Assembly: GCA_029552545.1 (NCBI GenBank)
Contig: JAKPDO010000017.1
Span: 124,001-188,000, forward strand
Origin: Planctomycetota bacterium
GTDB taxonomy: Bacteria > Planctomycetota > Phycisphaerae > Sedimentisphaerales > Anaerohalosphaeraceae
Reading direction: 5' to 3'
Length of the DNA: 64,000 nucleotides
The notes beneath the pieces are model-generated. The model worked only from the letters and a program-made list of their open reading frames with translations. It was not told the origin of the DNA and ran no database searches. The stretch's first letter is position 1. Each line of letters opens with the position of its first letter. Positions 42,365-52,843 of this stretch are shown here, piece after piece. The position numbers and the translations under genes were made by a program.

Positions 42365-45300
42365 TCAGAAGACGATTTGCCCCAGCCACTCGGCAGCCAA
42401 CACGGACATATCCTCAAGGTTGACCCGGCCGTCGCAGGTCAGGTCGCACTCGTTTGTTTCCTCCAGCCACTCACCGGCCAGAGCTGACAGGTCGTCCAGA
42501 TTGACCCGGCCCTCGCCCGTCAAATCGGCGGCCAGGGCATGCTGCCGATACAGCCGGACAATCTGCTCCTCAGACAAAGCCCGGTCATAAATGCGGATTT
42601 CATCGAGCAGACCCGCAAAAAAGCCCGCCCCTGTACCCGCATTGCTGAAAGCGCCAAGAAAGACATCCTGCGAAGCGGATGTATTGATGCTCACCGAGGC
42701 GCTGGGCTGGGCGGCCTGCGGGATGCCGTCCACATAAAAACGGATATCGCCCAGGTCGGCACTGCCGTCATTGTGCAGCACGGCGGCCAAATGGTGCCAG
42801 CGGCCGTCGTTGAGGGCAGCGGACGAGCGGGTATATCCCCCCCAGACGCCGACAGCCGGCACCCCGTCGGCATCGAGACGCACAAGCCATTTTTGGCCGG
42901 TCGATTCGCCGCCCCAGGACAGCAGATAGACCTGGCGTCCCGCTGCCTCCGTCTTGAACCAGACCGTACAGGTGCGGCCGGCCGGACCGAGAACGCCCTT
43001 GAAGCCGGAGACCTGCAGAAAATCATCCAGACCGTCCAGAAGCACTCCGCCGCAGTGTTTGCCCCGCGTCCAGGCGGACGAATTCATATTGAACAGCCGA
43101 GCCGTGCGGCCGCTGCCGGAACTGTCGGCGGCTTCGGTACCGGAGGTTTCATTAAACCGCCAATACGCAGCGGGACTGTCCGCATCGGTCTGTTCAGACA
43201 AGCCGCGGCCCGTGAGGGTGTGGGCGTAAAGACGGGCCACTTCGTCATTGCTCAAGGGCCGATTCCAAAGAGCAAAGTCGTCCAGCCGGCCCTTGAAATA
43301 GGCATCGGCCGCCCAGTTGCTCCGGGCGATATAGTTGCTGGTGCGGGTGATAATCGGCGGTATGGCGGTCTGACCGGAGGCGATTTCCACGCCGTTTTTG
43401 AATAGTTTGACGAAACCGGAGGCATCCAGCGTCGCCGTGAACATCTGCCACTGGTTCAGGGCGATGGCACCCGCGGCGGTTACTTTGCCGCCGGAGACGG
43501 AGCCGCTGTAGGCCTCAAAGGAGAGGGTGTTTGAGGTGCTGTCGCGGGCAAAGACGATGTTGTTGTTGGCCGGACCGTTGCCGATGTCCAGAAAACGCGC
43601 CCAGAAGCCCGCTTCGGTCGGATAAGCCCAGAACGAAACCGTCAGCCCGCCGGTCAAATCCGCAAACCCGTTGGGCAGGCGGACATAATCATTCATCCCG
43701 TCAAAGGCCAGCGACTGAGCGGCCATACCGGAGGCATCGACAACCGGACCGTTCACCAAAACGGCGTGGGCCTGAGCAGGCGAGGCATCCAGCAGGGCGG
43801 TGCCGCTGACGGAGGCGGCATCCATTTTGTAATAGGCCAGCAGGCCCGGCACGGGTAAGGGGGCCGTGCGGAAAGACCACACCTGCCCGGGCGAAACCGT
43901 TTGGTCGGCATTGATTTCGTCCACCCGCCAGTAATAAAGGGTGTCGGGCAGCAGCTGCGGCGTAAAAGAAGGATTGGTTCGGCGGGCTTTGTATTCCGGC
44001 GAATCCGGGCCGGCGGATTGTACGGCCGCCGCATCAGTCCCGATATAAATATCATGAGCGGCCGCCAGCGAGCCGGGCGTCCACTGAAGCGTCAAGAAGT
44101 CGTTCAGGCCGTCGGCTTTGTCGGGCGGGAAGGGGTTTTCGGCCTGGCCGGCGGTCTGACAGAGAATCTGAACCTGCTGGGCCGTCAGGGGATAATTGTA
44201 AACCCGCACCTCATCGAGGAAGCCCTCATAATAGGCATCGGCCGCCCAGTTGCTCCGGCCGATGTAGGTGTTTACCCGTGTGATGTTGGAAGGCAGGGCG
44301 GTTTTGCCGGAGGCGATGGGGGTGCCGTTTTTGTAAAGGACGACATTGCCGGCAGCGTCCAGCGTCGCCGTAAACATCTGCCACTGGTTCAGGGCAATCG
44401 CACCGGCGGCGATAACCTGACCGCCGGAGGCAGTGTAGTCATAACACTCAAAGAACAGGTCATTCGTAGAGCCGCGGCGGCCGAAGACGATGTTGCAGTT
44501 GTATTCACCGTTGCCGAAATCAAGGAAGCGGGCCCAGTTTTTGACGGCCGTCGGATACGCCCAGACCGAAACGGTCATCCCCGCCCGGAAATTGGCAAAG
44601 CCGTCCGGCAGGTCGATATAGTCATCGACCCCGTCAAACCGCAAAGCCCTGTTCACCGGCCCTTGTGAACTGTTCGCTTCGAAAGACAAGCCGCCCATCA
44701 GGGTGCCGTGATTCTGAAAACCGCTGCTGTCGGCGGCGCTGGTGCCGGCGGTTTCGTCGAGCTGCCAGCGTCCGACGAGCCGTTTGGCAAACCAGGTATG
44801 CGGCGTGGAAGCCCCCGGAGCGGAGGCCATCTTCCAAAAGGCGCGGGCGGCGGAGGCACTGTCAATCAGGTCGGAGGAGCAGACGCGGCTGGTGTCATTC
44901 CAGACAGCCGGATACAGCCCTTTGGACGGGTCGATGCAGTTGATGTAGAGGTATTCGAGATATGAACCGACCAGATTGAGCCAGCGGGAGCTGCCGTCCG
45001 CTTCATACAGTTCCACGTAGGCATTGGTCATATCATGCCCGCCCCATTTGCCGTGCTGGGTGAGGGCCCGGGTCGTGCGATTGATAAAGACGTGCTCCAT
45101 CGCCGCGGCCATCCGCTGGGCTTCTTTCAGATAGGCGGCCTGGCCGGTGATTTGATAGAGCCGCACCGCACACTGGGTCATTACGGCGGTCTGATAGCCC
45201 AAAGGCCCCTGATTGGTTTCGTGAAAGATGCCGGTGGCGTATCGAAGGTCAGAAGCCATAATCCAGTTGTACAGCCGCAGGGCGTCGGTTTGATAAGACT

Positions 45301-45907
45301 GGATGCCGGTTCGCTGATAGAGCAGCAGATTGGCCAGAATGGTGGGGGCGGTCGAGCAGACGCTGGCACCGCCGGTGTCGGATTCGTGCCAGCGGATGCC
45401 GCCGTTGGGGGTGTTCGATGGGCCGTTTTCACCGGTCATGCAGAAGGCAACGGTCTGCTGGGCCCAGGTGAGGTATTTGGAATCACCGGTCAGGTCATAC
45501 AATTCAATCAGGGCCAAGGCGATCCAGGCATTGTCGTCATAATACCGGTCGCCGCAGCCGCCGTAGGAGGAATTAAAACCGCTGGTATTGTTGTAAGTGC
45601 ACCAGTAGCGAAGCCGCAGGGTATCGGCCAGATTGCGGGCCCGGGTCAGATAAGAGGAATCAAGGAAAGCGGCCGCCGTGAGGGCACGGAACATAACACC
45701 CTGCCCCCAGGCGTAATCCGGCCAGGTCTGATTGAGGACACTGTTGTAAAGCCCATCGGAGCGTCCGAAGCGGTTTTGAATCTGGGTGAGAACCTCCCGA
45801 CCCCACTGCTGAAAGGACGCAGGCGTCAGGACATCCGCAAACCCAACAGAAACAGCCGAACAGAACAGCAGACAAGAAACCGCAAACCGAATGCTTTGGC
45901 TTTTCAT
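42365..45907 (-). CDS. Secreted GH76-type glycanase with three LamG modules and dockerin tail
   Basis: An 1180-residue exported protein. Signal peptide 1-24. Residues about 25-365 match GH76 endo-alpha-1,6-mannanases: TWPDYAWGQGVMFRALTAAA, then the adjacent catalytic Asp pair in RYYDDNAWIALALIELYDLT (Asp124-Asp125), and GGIRWHESDTGG. LamG-like modules lie at about 377-610, 718-920 and 930-1125. An Fn3-like module (about 625-715; DIYIGTDAAAVQ, YYWRVDEINAD) lies between the first two. The C-terminus has two dockerin repeats (LTGEGRVNLDDLSALAGEWL and CDGRVNLEDMSVLAAEWLG). The start ATG has AGGGG ahead; a 48-residue extension is rejected. Likely acts on extracellular alpha-mannan; the exact substrate is inference. 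Confidence 0.85.
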   Translation of the reverse strand: MKSQSIRFAVSCLLFCSAVSVGFADVLTPASFQQWGREVLTQIQNRFGRSDGLYNSVLNQTWPDYAWGQGVMFRALTAAAFLDSSYLTRARNLADTLRLRYWCTYNNTSGFNSSYGGCGDRYYDDNAWIALALIELYDLTGDSKYLTWAQQTVAFCMTGENGPSNTPNGGIRWHESDTGGASVCSTAPTILANLLLYQRTGIQSYQTDALRLYNWIMASDLRYATGIFHETNQGPLGYQTAVMTQCAVRLYQITGQAAYLKEAQRMAAAMEHVFINRTTRALTQHGKWGGHDMTNAYVELYEADGSSRWLNLVGSYLEYLYINCIDPSKGLYPAVWNDTSRVCSSDLIDSASAARAFWKMASAPGASTPHTWFAKRLVGRWQLDETAGTSAADSSGFQNHGTLMGGLSFEANSSQGPVNRALRFDGVDDYIDLPDGFANFRAGMTVSVWAYPTAVKNWARFLDFGNGEYNCNIVFGRRGSTNDLFFECYDYTASGGQVIAAGAIALNQWQMFTATLDAAGNVVLYKNGTPIASGKTALPSNITRVNTYIGRSNWAADAYYEGFLDEVRVYNYPLTAQQVQILCQTAGQAENPFPPDKADGLNDFLTLQWTPGSLAAAHDIYIGTDAAAVQSAGPDSPEYKARRTNPSFTPQLLPDTLYYWRVDEINADQTVSPGQVWSFRTAPLPVPGLLAYYKMDAASVSGTALLDASPAQAHAVLVNGPVVDASGMAAQSLAFDGMNDYVRLPNGFADLTGGLTVSFWAYPTEAGFWARFLDIGNGPANNNIVFARDSTSNTLSFEAYSGSVSGGKVTAAGAIALNQWQMFTATLDASGFVKLFKNGVEIASGQTAIPPIITRTSNYIARSNWAADAYFKGRLDDFALWNRPLSNDEVARLYAHTLTGRGLSEQTDADSPAAYWRFNETSGTEAADSSGSGRTARLFNMNSSAWTRGKHCGGVLLDGLDDFLQVSGFKGVLGPAGRTCTVWFKTEAAGRQVYLLSWGGESTGQKWLVRLDADGVPAVGVWGGYTRSSAALNDGRWHHLAAVLHNDGSADLGDIRFYVDGIPQAAQPSASVSINTSASQDVFLGAFSNAGTGAGFFAGLLDEIRIYDRALSEEQIVRLYRQHALAADLTGEGRVNLDDLSALAGEWLEETNECDLTCDGRVNLEDMSVLAAEWLGQIVF
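43298..43480 (-). repeat. Internal repeat, LamG module 2 copy
   Basis: This stretch, coding residues around AAGAIALNQWQMFTATLDAS, is highly similar at DNA level to 44231-44410 in the same gene. The copies begin with an identical 28-base run that includes ATAGGCATCGGCCGCCCAG, pointing to recent duplication or gene conversion within the gene. Confidence 0.75.
44231..44410 (-). repeat. Internal repeat, LamG module 1 copy
   Basis: Partner of the repeat at 43298-43480. Codes the end of LamG module 1 around RSNWAADAYYEGFLDEVRVY. The two copies differ at scattered positions, many of them third codon positions. Confidence 0.75.
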
Positions 45908-46266
45908 AACACCCCTGCTCAAAGACGATTCAAATCCCCAAGGACAAATACAGAAACGTCGCAAGGCAAAAGCAGACAGACTTCTGCCCCGGCAGAGGCG
46001 GGTTTTCCAGTCGGCGAATAAATGGTAACAGGCAGTCAACGAATTGGGCAAACAAATCCCCCTCGGTATAGGGCTATCCGCAACCGGACTGCTGGATTGA
46101 ATTGTATAAAAAAACGGCCGAACAGGTCAAGAAAATAATCAGACTTTCCCGAATCCGGACTGTCTGCCGTCTGTTGTTCACCGAGTGCGGTTTGTCGTCC
46201 TGAGGTTTGAGCCCGGAAGTCGGGTCCAGAACAAATTCGATGACAGGAAAGAACAACGCTTCTCTT
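45908..46266. other. 359-base gap between accD and the GH76 gene
   Basis: No gene seen. It contains the likely GH76 promoter at 46101-46130, which would give a leader of nearly 190 bases. No terminator hairpin for accD was recognised. Confidence 0.5.
46101..46130 (-). promoter_or_regulatory. Candidate promoter of the GH76 gene
   Basis: On the minus strand TTGACC is followed after 16 bases by TATACA, or after 18 by TACAAT. Transcription would start near 46094. Confidence 0.45.
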
Positions 46267-47124
46267 TTACTTTTCGCAGTAGTCAATCAGACGGCTGATT
46301 TCGCTGCGGAGGTCTTTCCGATGGACAATCATATCGATAAAACCGTGTTCAAGGAGAAACTCCGAACGCTGGAATCCCTCGGGCAGCTCAATTTTGATGG
46401 TCTGCTGAATGACGCGGGGGCCGGTAAACCCAATCAGCGCCCCCGGTTCGGCGATAATCACATCGCCGAGCATGGAGAAACTGGCGGCCACACCGCCGGT
46501 GGTCGGGTCGGTCAGAAGGGAAATATAGAGACCGCCGGCTTCATCAAAGCGGGCCAGAGCGGCGCTGGTCTTAGCCATCTGCTGGAGGGCCACTACTCCT
46601 TCATGCATTCGGGCGCCGCCGGAGCAGCTGACCACCACCAGCGGCAGCTTCTCTTCAATGGCTCGGTCCACGGCACGGCAGAATTTTTCTCCGACAACCA
46701 TTCCCATCGAGCCGCCGAGAAAGCTGAAATTCATCGCCGCCAGCATCACCGGCCGGCCCTTGATGAAAGCTTTGCCGACCAGCATTGCTTCGTGAGCTCG
46801 GCTGTCCGTCGGATCCACCCGAAGGCGGTCCTGGTATTTCTGCTGGCCCCAGGTAAACTTAAGCGGGTCGCTGCTGGACAGGTCCGCCCCCAGTTCTTCA
46901 AAGCTTCCTTCGTCCGCCAGCTGAGCAATCCGAGTCGGCCCGTCAATCCGAAAGTGGTAATTGCACTCCGGACAGACATGGAGGTTTTCCTCCATCGTCT
47001 TTCGAAAGAGCATCTGACTGCATCCGGGACAGGCCAGCCAGAGCCCCTCCGGCATTTCCTTTCGCGGACGAAGCGAAAAACCGTTCCATCCCTTTTTTTT
47101 CTTTTCTTTGGCCATAGCTTTCAT
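46267..47124 (-). CDS. accD: Acetyl-CoA carboxylase carboxyltransferase subunit beta
   Basis: AccD forms the carboxyltransferase with AccA, making malonyl-CoA for fatty acid synthesis. The 285-residue protein carries the N-terminal four-Cys zinc finger (CPGCSQMLF...CPECNYHF) and the crotonase-like core with FLGGSMGMVVGEKFCRA, VSCSGGARMHEGVVALQQM and TDPTTGGVAASFSMLGDV. ATG 47124 overlaps the rpe stop (ATGA); a start four codons earlier is possible. accA is not in the window. Confidence 0.95.
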   Translation of the reverse strand: MKAMAKEKKKKGWNGFSLRPRKEMPEGLWLACPGCSQMLFRKTMEENLHVCPECNYHFRIDGPTRIAQLADEGSFEELGADLSSSDPLKFTWGQQKYQDRLRVDPTDSRAHEAMLVGKAFIKGRPVMLAAMNFSFLGGSMGMVVGEKFCRAVDRAIEEKLPLVVVSCSGGARMHEGVVALQQMAKTSAALARFDEAGGLYISLLTDPTTGGVAASFSMLGDVIIAEPGALIGFTGPRVIQQTIKIELPEGFQRSEFLLEHGFIDMIVHRKDLRSEISRLIDYCEK

Positions 47125-47804
47125 CGTTTCCCGCATAGTGCAGCCTGCAGAATGCTTCGGACGGCCTCCGGACGGTTCGGCTCTCCGAAAACAGCCTGGC
47201 CGGCCACCAAGGTATCGGCTCCATACCCAACCACAATGGGGGCGGTCTGGGGATTGATGCCGCCGTCTACTTCAATTCGGACCGCATTCCCGAACTTCTC
47301 CCGCAGCGGGATACATTTTCGGGCCGCCGCATCCATAAACTCCTGGCCGCCGAAACCCGGTTCCACCGTCATCACCAAAACCATATCACATAAAGGAACC
47401 ACATCCAGAATCGAATCGACCGGCGTGCCCGGATTCAGCGTCACTCCGACCGTCACACCCATCCGCCGAAGGTCTTCAATCATCCGAACCGGCTCCCGAA
47501 CCGTTTCAATATGAAACGTGATATGGTCGGCCCCCGCTTCGACAAAACGCGGGGCATACCGCTGCGGGTCCGTAATCATCAGATGGACATCCAAAACCGC
47601 CTGGGTGCAGCGGCGAATCCACTTGACCACCGGCGGTCCGATGGTCAGATTCGGCACAAAATGGCCGTCCATCACATCGATATGCACGATGCGGACCCCC
47701 GCATCCGTAACCTGCCGAATTTCCGAGGCAAGATTGGCAAAATCGGCACTCAAAATCGAGGGAGCCAGTTCGATGGTTCCGGGCTTTGGAAGTCGTCCTG
47801 CCAC
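47121..47804 (-). CDS. rpe: Ribulose-phosphate 3-epimerase
   Basis: Rpe interconverts ribulose 5-phosphate and xylulose 5-phosphate in the pentose phosphate pathway. The 227-residue TIM barrel has LAPSILSADFANLASEI, VHIDVMDGHFVPNLTIGPPV (metal His/Asp), DVHLMITDP, VMTVEPGFGGQEF and EVDGGINPQTAP with the last catalytic Asp. The start is GTG with GGAG eight bases ahead. It lies beyond a terminator-like hairpin after pgk, so it may be partly uncoupled from gap-pgk. Confidence 0.96.
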   Translation of the reverse strand: MAGRLPKPGTIELAPSILSADFANLASEIRQVTDAGVRIVHIDVMDGHFVPNLTIGPPVVKWIRRCTQAVLDVHLMITDPQRYAPRFVEAGADHITFHIETVREPVRMIEDLRRMGVTVGVTLNPGTPVDSILDVVPLCDMVLVMTVEPGFGGQEFMDAAARKCIPLREKFGNAVRIEVDGGINPQTAPIVVGYGADTLVAGQAVFGEPNRPEAVRSILQAALCGKR

Positions 47805-47815
47805 AGAAACACTCC

Positions 47816-47862
47816 AAAAAAACCGCCGGTTCCGCCGTTTGCCGGCGAAACCGGTCGGTTTA
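47816..47862 (-). terminator. Strong hairpin with T tract between pgk and rpe
   Basis: On the minus strand, AAACCG and AACCGG-type arms pair around an inner CGCCG/CGGCG stem with loop TTTGC, and TTTTTTT follows. The rpe ribosome site comes directly after the T tract. It probably terminates most gap-pgk transcripts and lets some read through to rpe-accD. Confidence 0.8.
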
Positions 47863-47873
47863 AAGACTCGAGT

Positions 47874-49115
47874 TTACTTCTCGTCCAGGATCTCCAGGCA
47901 CTTAAACTTCTTGCCCTCGAGAAACTCCAGACTGGCGCCGCCGCCGGTGGAGATATGGCTGACCTGCTTTTCCAAACCCATATTGACAATGGCACTGGCG
48001 CTGTCGCCACCGCCGATGATGCTGCGGGCACCCTGCTGGGTGGCCTTGGCTACGGCTTCCGCCACCGCCTTGGTGCCGGCGTCAAACGGAGGCATCTCAA
48101 AGACTCCCATTGGTCCGTTCCAGACAATCGTCTTGACCCCCTGGAGTTTGGAGGCAAACAGCGCGCGGGTCTTGGGGCCGATATCCATCCCCTGCCAGCC
48201 GTCTTCAATATCCCCTTCGACGACTTTGTGCTCGGCGCCGGCCTTGAATTCTTTGGCCACAACCGTATCAACCGGCAGCACCAGTTCACAGCCGACTTTT
48301 TTTGCCTCCTTCATCAGAGCATCGGCTTTCTCCACAAAATCATCTTCACAAAGACTGTTGCCGACACGCTTGCCGAGTGCTTTAGCAAACGTATAAGCCA
48401 TCGCCCCGCCGATCAGAATCCGGTCCACCTTTTTCATCAGATTCTCAATCACACCAATCTTGTCGGAGACCTTGGCACCGCCCAAAATCGCCGCAAAGGG
48501 CCGCTCCGGATTCTGGATGGTTTCGCCCAGATACTTCAGCTCTTTCTCAATCAGGAATCCGATGACCCGCGGCTTGCCTTCCATCATCATCGGAACCGTG
48601 TACATCGAGGCGTTGTCCCGATGCGCCGTCCCGAATGCATCGTCCACGTACACATCGCCCAGTTCGGCCAATTGACGGGCAAAATCATCCTTGGCCTTGC
48701 GGAGCTGCGGGTCTTCTTTGGCGGCCTTGTCCTTGATGACTTCTTCTTTATGAAACCGGACATTCTCCAGCAGCATCACATCACCGGGCTTCAGTTTGGC
48801 GGCTTTCTCTTTGACTTCAGGGCCGACGCAGTCTTTTGTGAAAATCACCTCTTTGCCGAGCAGCTCGCCGAGCCGTTTGGCCACAGGCGCCAGCGAGTAA
48901 GCGGGGTCGTATTCGCCTTCCGGCCGGCCCAGATGGCTCATCAGAATCACACTGCCGCCGTTTTTCAGAACGTGCTGAATCGTCTGCAGCGCTCCCTGAA
49001 TGCGGGCATCGTTGGTAATCTTGCCTGTCTTTTTGTCCAGCGGGACATTGAAATCCACCCGCATCAGGACCTTTTTGCCTTTTACATTGATATCCGCCAC
49101 TGTTTTTTTTGCCAT
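47874..49115 (-). CDS. pgk: Phosphoglycerate kinase
   Basis: Pgk converts 1,3-bisphosphoglycerate and ADP to 3-phosphoglycerate and ATP. The 413-residue protein contains [69 protein letters not shown] and the C-terminal GGGDSASAI nucleotide motif. All substrate-binding Arg/His residues are present. It is downstream of gap; the 111-base gap holds a hairpin. Confidence 0.97.
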   Translation of the reverse strand: MAKKTVADINVKGKKVLMRVDFNVPLDKKTGKITNDARIQGALQTIQHVLKNGGSVILMSHLGRPEGEYDPAYSLAPVAKRLGELLGKEVIFTKDCVGPEVKEKAAKLKPGDVMLLENVRFHKEEVIKDKAAKEDPQLRKAKDDFARQLAELGDVYVDDAFGTAHRDNASMYTVPMMMEGKPRVIGFLIEKELKYLGETIQNPERPFAAILGGAKVSDKIGVIENLMKKVDRILIGGAMAYTFAKALGKRVGNSLCEDDFVEKADALMKEAKKVGCELVLPVDTVVAKEFKAGAEHKVVEGDIEDGWQGMDIGPKTRALFASKLQGVKTIVWNGPMGVFEMPPFDAGTKAVAEAVAKATQQGARSIIGGGDSASAIVNMGLEKQVSHISTGGGASLEFLEGKKFKCLEILDEK

Positions 49116-49161
49116 GGTTTTCCCCTTTCCTGAGGATGCTGTCCATCCTGCCTTGCCTTAT

Positions 49162-49200
49162 CAGACAGAAACCCGCGAACAAGCCGCGGGCTTCCGTCTG
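49162..49200 (-). other. Intergenic hairpin between gap and pgk
   Basis: CAGACAGAAACCCGCG pairs with CGCGGGCTTCCGTCTG, with a few mismatches. The T run lies on the plus-strand side, so it is not a classical terminator for gap. In the minus-strand mRNA it would form a stable stem just after the gap coding part, which could adjust the relative amounts of gap and pgk mRNA. Confidence 0.55.
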
Positions 49201-49226
49201 TTTTTTCCGATTCTTACGCCGAGCCG

Positions 49227-50288
<1,062 letters not shown>

Positions 50289-50349
50289 CTAAAAAAGGAA
50301 TCTGTTTTTGACACCCTGTTTGGCGCAGGGAACAACCGACAAAGCCGGT

Positions 50350-50378
50350 ACTGTAGGACTTGCAGGGGCGTTTGTCAA
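50350..50378 (-). promoter_or_regulatory. Sigma70-type promoter of gap
   Basis: Minus strand: consensus TTGACA, a 17-base spacer, then TACAGT. Start near 50343 leaves a leader of about 70 bases that contains a CCCTG...CAGGG hairpin. Confidence 0.75.
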
Positions 50379-50414
50379 GAAACAAATTCCCCCAAAACAA
50401 ATAATAGATATATT

Positions 50415-51842
50415 TTATATACAAATAGATATTTTAAGGATTCGGGTTGTTTGCGGACCGATTTTGGCCTCTTCAGAGATTCGGATTGGAACAACCCAGA
50501 GGATTTTTTCTGAATCTTCTGCAATGAAAGCCTGTTTTTTCAGTGTGGAATCGGCTTTGGAAAGTGTCAGAAATTTGCCGACCTTTTTGGATTGACTCAT
50601 CCCCAACGGCACAAAGCGGTCCCCCGGCTTGCGCATCCGAATCCGGACAGGTCCCGTAATCCTGTCGGCATCAAAATATTCAGTCCAGCACGTCGGACCT
50701 TTTGAAACAGTCTGCCGTCTGCTCTCTGCCTCCAAAAGCTCCGCCGTAATCCGCCAAGGTCCGAATTGAACGCTCTGCCCGGGCTGGAGAATCACCGGTT
50801 TCCGGACGCCCGCCTCCTCCGCTTGCGGCAGACGTCGAAGAATTATCGCTGTTTCACTCGTGCGGCACTCAATCCCATCCGGCAGATGAAAACACCTCCG
50901 CCCCGGCCGATCAATACTCTCAACCAGCTGTCGATAATGTCGGCCGGTATAATCCCGAAGGCCCGCATTCAAATGCTCCAGACAGCCCCGGAAAATCTCT
51001 CCCAAAACGACCGGGCTGATGTCCTGCAGGGCCGTGGGGTTCAGCTTCAGCGAACCATCCGGCTCAACCGATACGGCGGTCCCAAACCCGGCCTGGACTT
51101 GCGGCTCGATTTTCTCAAACAGCCGCCGACAGCTTTCCGCCAGCCGCAGCAAGTCCGCCTCAAGATTGCCCTTGGCGGTTCGACAAAGTCGAGGCAGCAG
51201 GATGTGCCGAATCCGGTTGCGGGCAAACCGAAGGTCGGCGTTGGTTGCATCCTCCCGCCAAACAATGTTTCTTTCTCGACAATACGCAAGAATCTGACGG
51301 CGGCTGACAGCCAGCATCGGACGGATAAAACGAACCCCCTCCAGAACCGACGAAGGCCGAATCCCGCACAAGCCCCGAAAGCCGGTCCCGCGAAGCAGGC
51401 GAAAAAGAAGTGTTTCCAGCAGGTCATCCTGCTGATGAGCCGCAGCCGCCGCATCCGCTTTCCAGTCGCGGGCCATCTGGGCCAGAGCCCGAAGCCGAAG
51501 CGCCCGTGCGGCCGTCTCAATCGAAAGCCGGTTCTGCCGGGCATACGCAGCGGCATCAACAGAGCGGGAAAAAAACGGCAGGCCGCGGGCAGACGCCTGT
51601 TCCTGAACAAATCGGCAGTCTGCCTCCGAATCCGCCCCGCGAAGCCGGTGATTGACATGACCGACGGCGAATTCCGCATCGAGGCCCCCGCCTTGCTTGA
51701 GGCGCACAAGCACCTCGAGCATCGCCATCGAATCAGCCCCGCCGGAAACAGCCAGCATCAGCCGGCTCCCGGGCGAAAGCAAACCGCACCGATTCATCCA
51801 TTCGGCAACCGCATTTTCCAGCTGTACCGCCGAACAGTCCAT
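50415..51842 (-). CDS. tilS: tRNA(Ile)-lysidine synthetase
   Basis: TilS converts the wobble cytidine of the CAU tRNA-Ile to lysidine so that it reads AUA. The 475-residue protein has the PP-loop SGGADS at residues 33-38, VGHVNHRLRGADSEADCRFV, AAAHQQDDLLETLLFRLLRG and the RDATNADLRFARNRIRH-like segment. A C-terminal domain (about 390-475) ends in RKPGDRFVPLGM and KKVGKFLTL. Length suits a full-length TilS. Confidence 0.93.
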   Translation of the reverse strand: MDCSAVQLENAVAEWMNRCGLLSPGSRLMLAVSGGADSMAMLEVLVRLKQGGGLDAEFAVGHVNHRLRGADSEADCRFVQEQASARGLPFFSRSVDAAAYARQNRLSIETAARALRLRALAQMARDWKADAAAAAHQQDDLLETLLFRLLRGTGFRGLCGIRPSSVLEGVRFIRPMLAVSRRQILAYCRERNIVWREDATNADLRFARNRIRHILLPRLCRTAKGNLEADLLRLAESCRRLFEKIEPQVQAGFGTAVSVEPDGSLKLNPTALQDISPVVLGEIFRGCLEHLNAGLRDYTGRHYRQLVESIDRPGRRCFHLPDGIECRTSETAIILRRLPQAEEAGVRKPVILQPGQSVQFGPWRITAELLEAESRRQTVSKGPTCWTEYFDADRITGPVRIRMRKPGDRFVPLGMSQSKKVGKFLTLSKADSTLKKQAFIAEDSEKILWVVPIRISEEAKIGPQTTRILKISICI

Positions 51843-51846
51843 AAAG

Positions 51847-52752
51847 TCAATTCACTTGGGAAGACTTAGGAGGCCACCGAAGCACCGCCCAAACCGGAAA
51901 ATGGTCGGACGGATAGCGCCCCTCGAATGTCCGCTGGTCAATTTCGGCCTGAAGCACAGAAAGGCCCTTCGGAATGAAAATGTGGTCAATTTTGGCCGTA
52001 TCCAACCGCCGCCCGAAATCGTGCCATGTGCCCACGGGCTGCCGGTCCGGATCGAGTGCCTGCCAGGCATCTCTCAGAGCCGGCCCCTGTTCGGACAACA
52101 GCGGCACCAGGGCCGGATTTGACAATTCCATATTAAAATCGCCCAGCACGATCACCGCCGAACCCGCCGGCAGCGATGCCATCCGCTCCGCCAGCAGCCG
52201 AATGCTTTTTTCGCGGGAACTCTGGGACTGATGGTCCAGATGAACATTATAAACCCACAGCGGCCGGCGGCTCGACCGCTCCTGCAGACAAATCCAGGTG
52301 CAAATGCGGGGAATCTGATTGCCCCAGTGTTTGGACCCGGGAACGTCGGGAGTATCCGAAAACCAAAAGGTGCCGGCCTCCAGCCGTTCAAAACGGTCTT
52401 TGCGGTAAAAAATCGGACAGGATTCGCCCGCCCGTTTCCCATCATCCCGGCAGACGAAGACATAGTCATAAGCAGGCAGGGCTCGACCGACTTGCTCGAC
52501 CTGAAAATCCAGGGCCTCCTGAAGGGCCAGCACATCCGCCCCATACTCCGCCAACAGAGCAAAAACTGACTCCCTGCGGCGGTCCCAGCGGTTGGGACCG
52601 TCATCCGCCGTACCGTAGCGGATATTAAACGTAACCGCCTTGAGCGTATCGGGCTGACTCGAACTTGAGACCGCCCTGTCCATCTTTTCCGAACCTTTTC
52701 CGCAGCCCAGAAAGGCCGCCGCAAGAATGCCGCTCCAGAACAACATTCGCAT
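51847..52752 (-). CDS. Endonuclease/exonuclease/phosphatase-fold lipoprotein
   Basis: A 301-residue lipoprotein. The hydrophobic N-terminus ends in the lipobox AFLGC. The body is an EEP fold: TLKAVTFNIRYGTADDGPNRWDRR, ADVLALQEALDFQ, DGKRAGESCPIFYRKDRFE, YNVHLDHQSQSSREKS (His), VIVLGDFNMELSNP and the final YPSDHFPVWAVL (Asp-His). All catalytic residues expected for Mg-dependent phosphodiester hydrolysis are present. Many bacterial members act on small phosphodiesters or nucleic acid outside the cell. It lies just before tilS on the same strand. Confidence 0.85.
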   Translation of the reverse strand: MRMLFWSGILAAAFLGCGKGSEKMDRAVSSSSQPDTLKAVTFNIRYGTADDGPNRWDRRRESVFALLAEYGADVLALQEALDFQVEQVGRALPAYDYVFVCRDDGKRAGESCPIFYRKDRFERLEAGTFWFSDTPDVPGSKHWGNQIPRICTWICLQERSSRRPLWVYNVHLDHQSQSSREKSIRLLAERMASLPAGSAVIVLGDFNMELSNPALVPLLSEQGPALRDAWQALDPDRQPVGTWHDFGRRLDTAKIDHIFIPKGLSVLQAEIDQRTFEGRYPSDHFPVWAVLRWPPKSSQVN

Positions 52753-52783
52753 TGTGTTCCCCTTCGCTGCCTGTCGATTCAAC

Positions 52784-52815
52784 AAAAAAGGGCCTGCCCA
52801 TCCCTGAACAGACCC
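52784..52815 (-). terminator. Terminator of the TPR-like lipoprotein gene
   Basis: On the minus strand GGGTCTGTTC pairs with GGGCAGGCCC (some G-U pairs) around AGGGAT, followed by TTTTTT. It is 28 bases past the stop. Confidence 0.7.
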
Positions 52816-52843
52816 GTAAGGTTCCGAAAAGATCTCAACGCAG

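Noticed and set aside
46207..49133. Long plus-strand frames opposite accD, rpe and pgk
   Set aside because: Low-complexity Arg/His-rich translations that mirror the real minus-strand genes.
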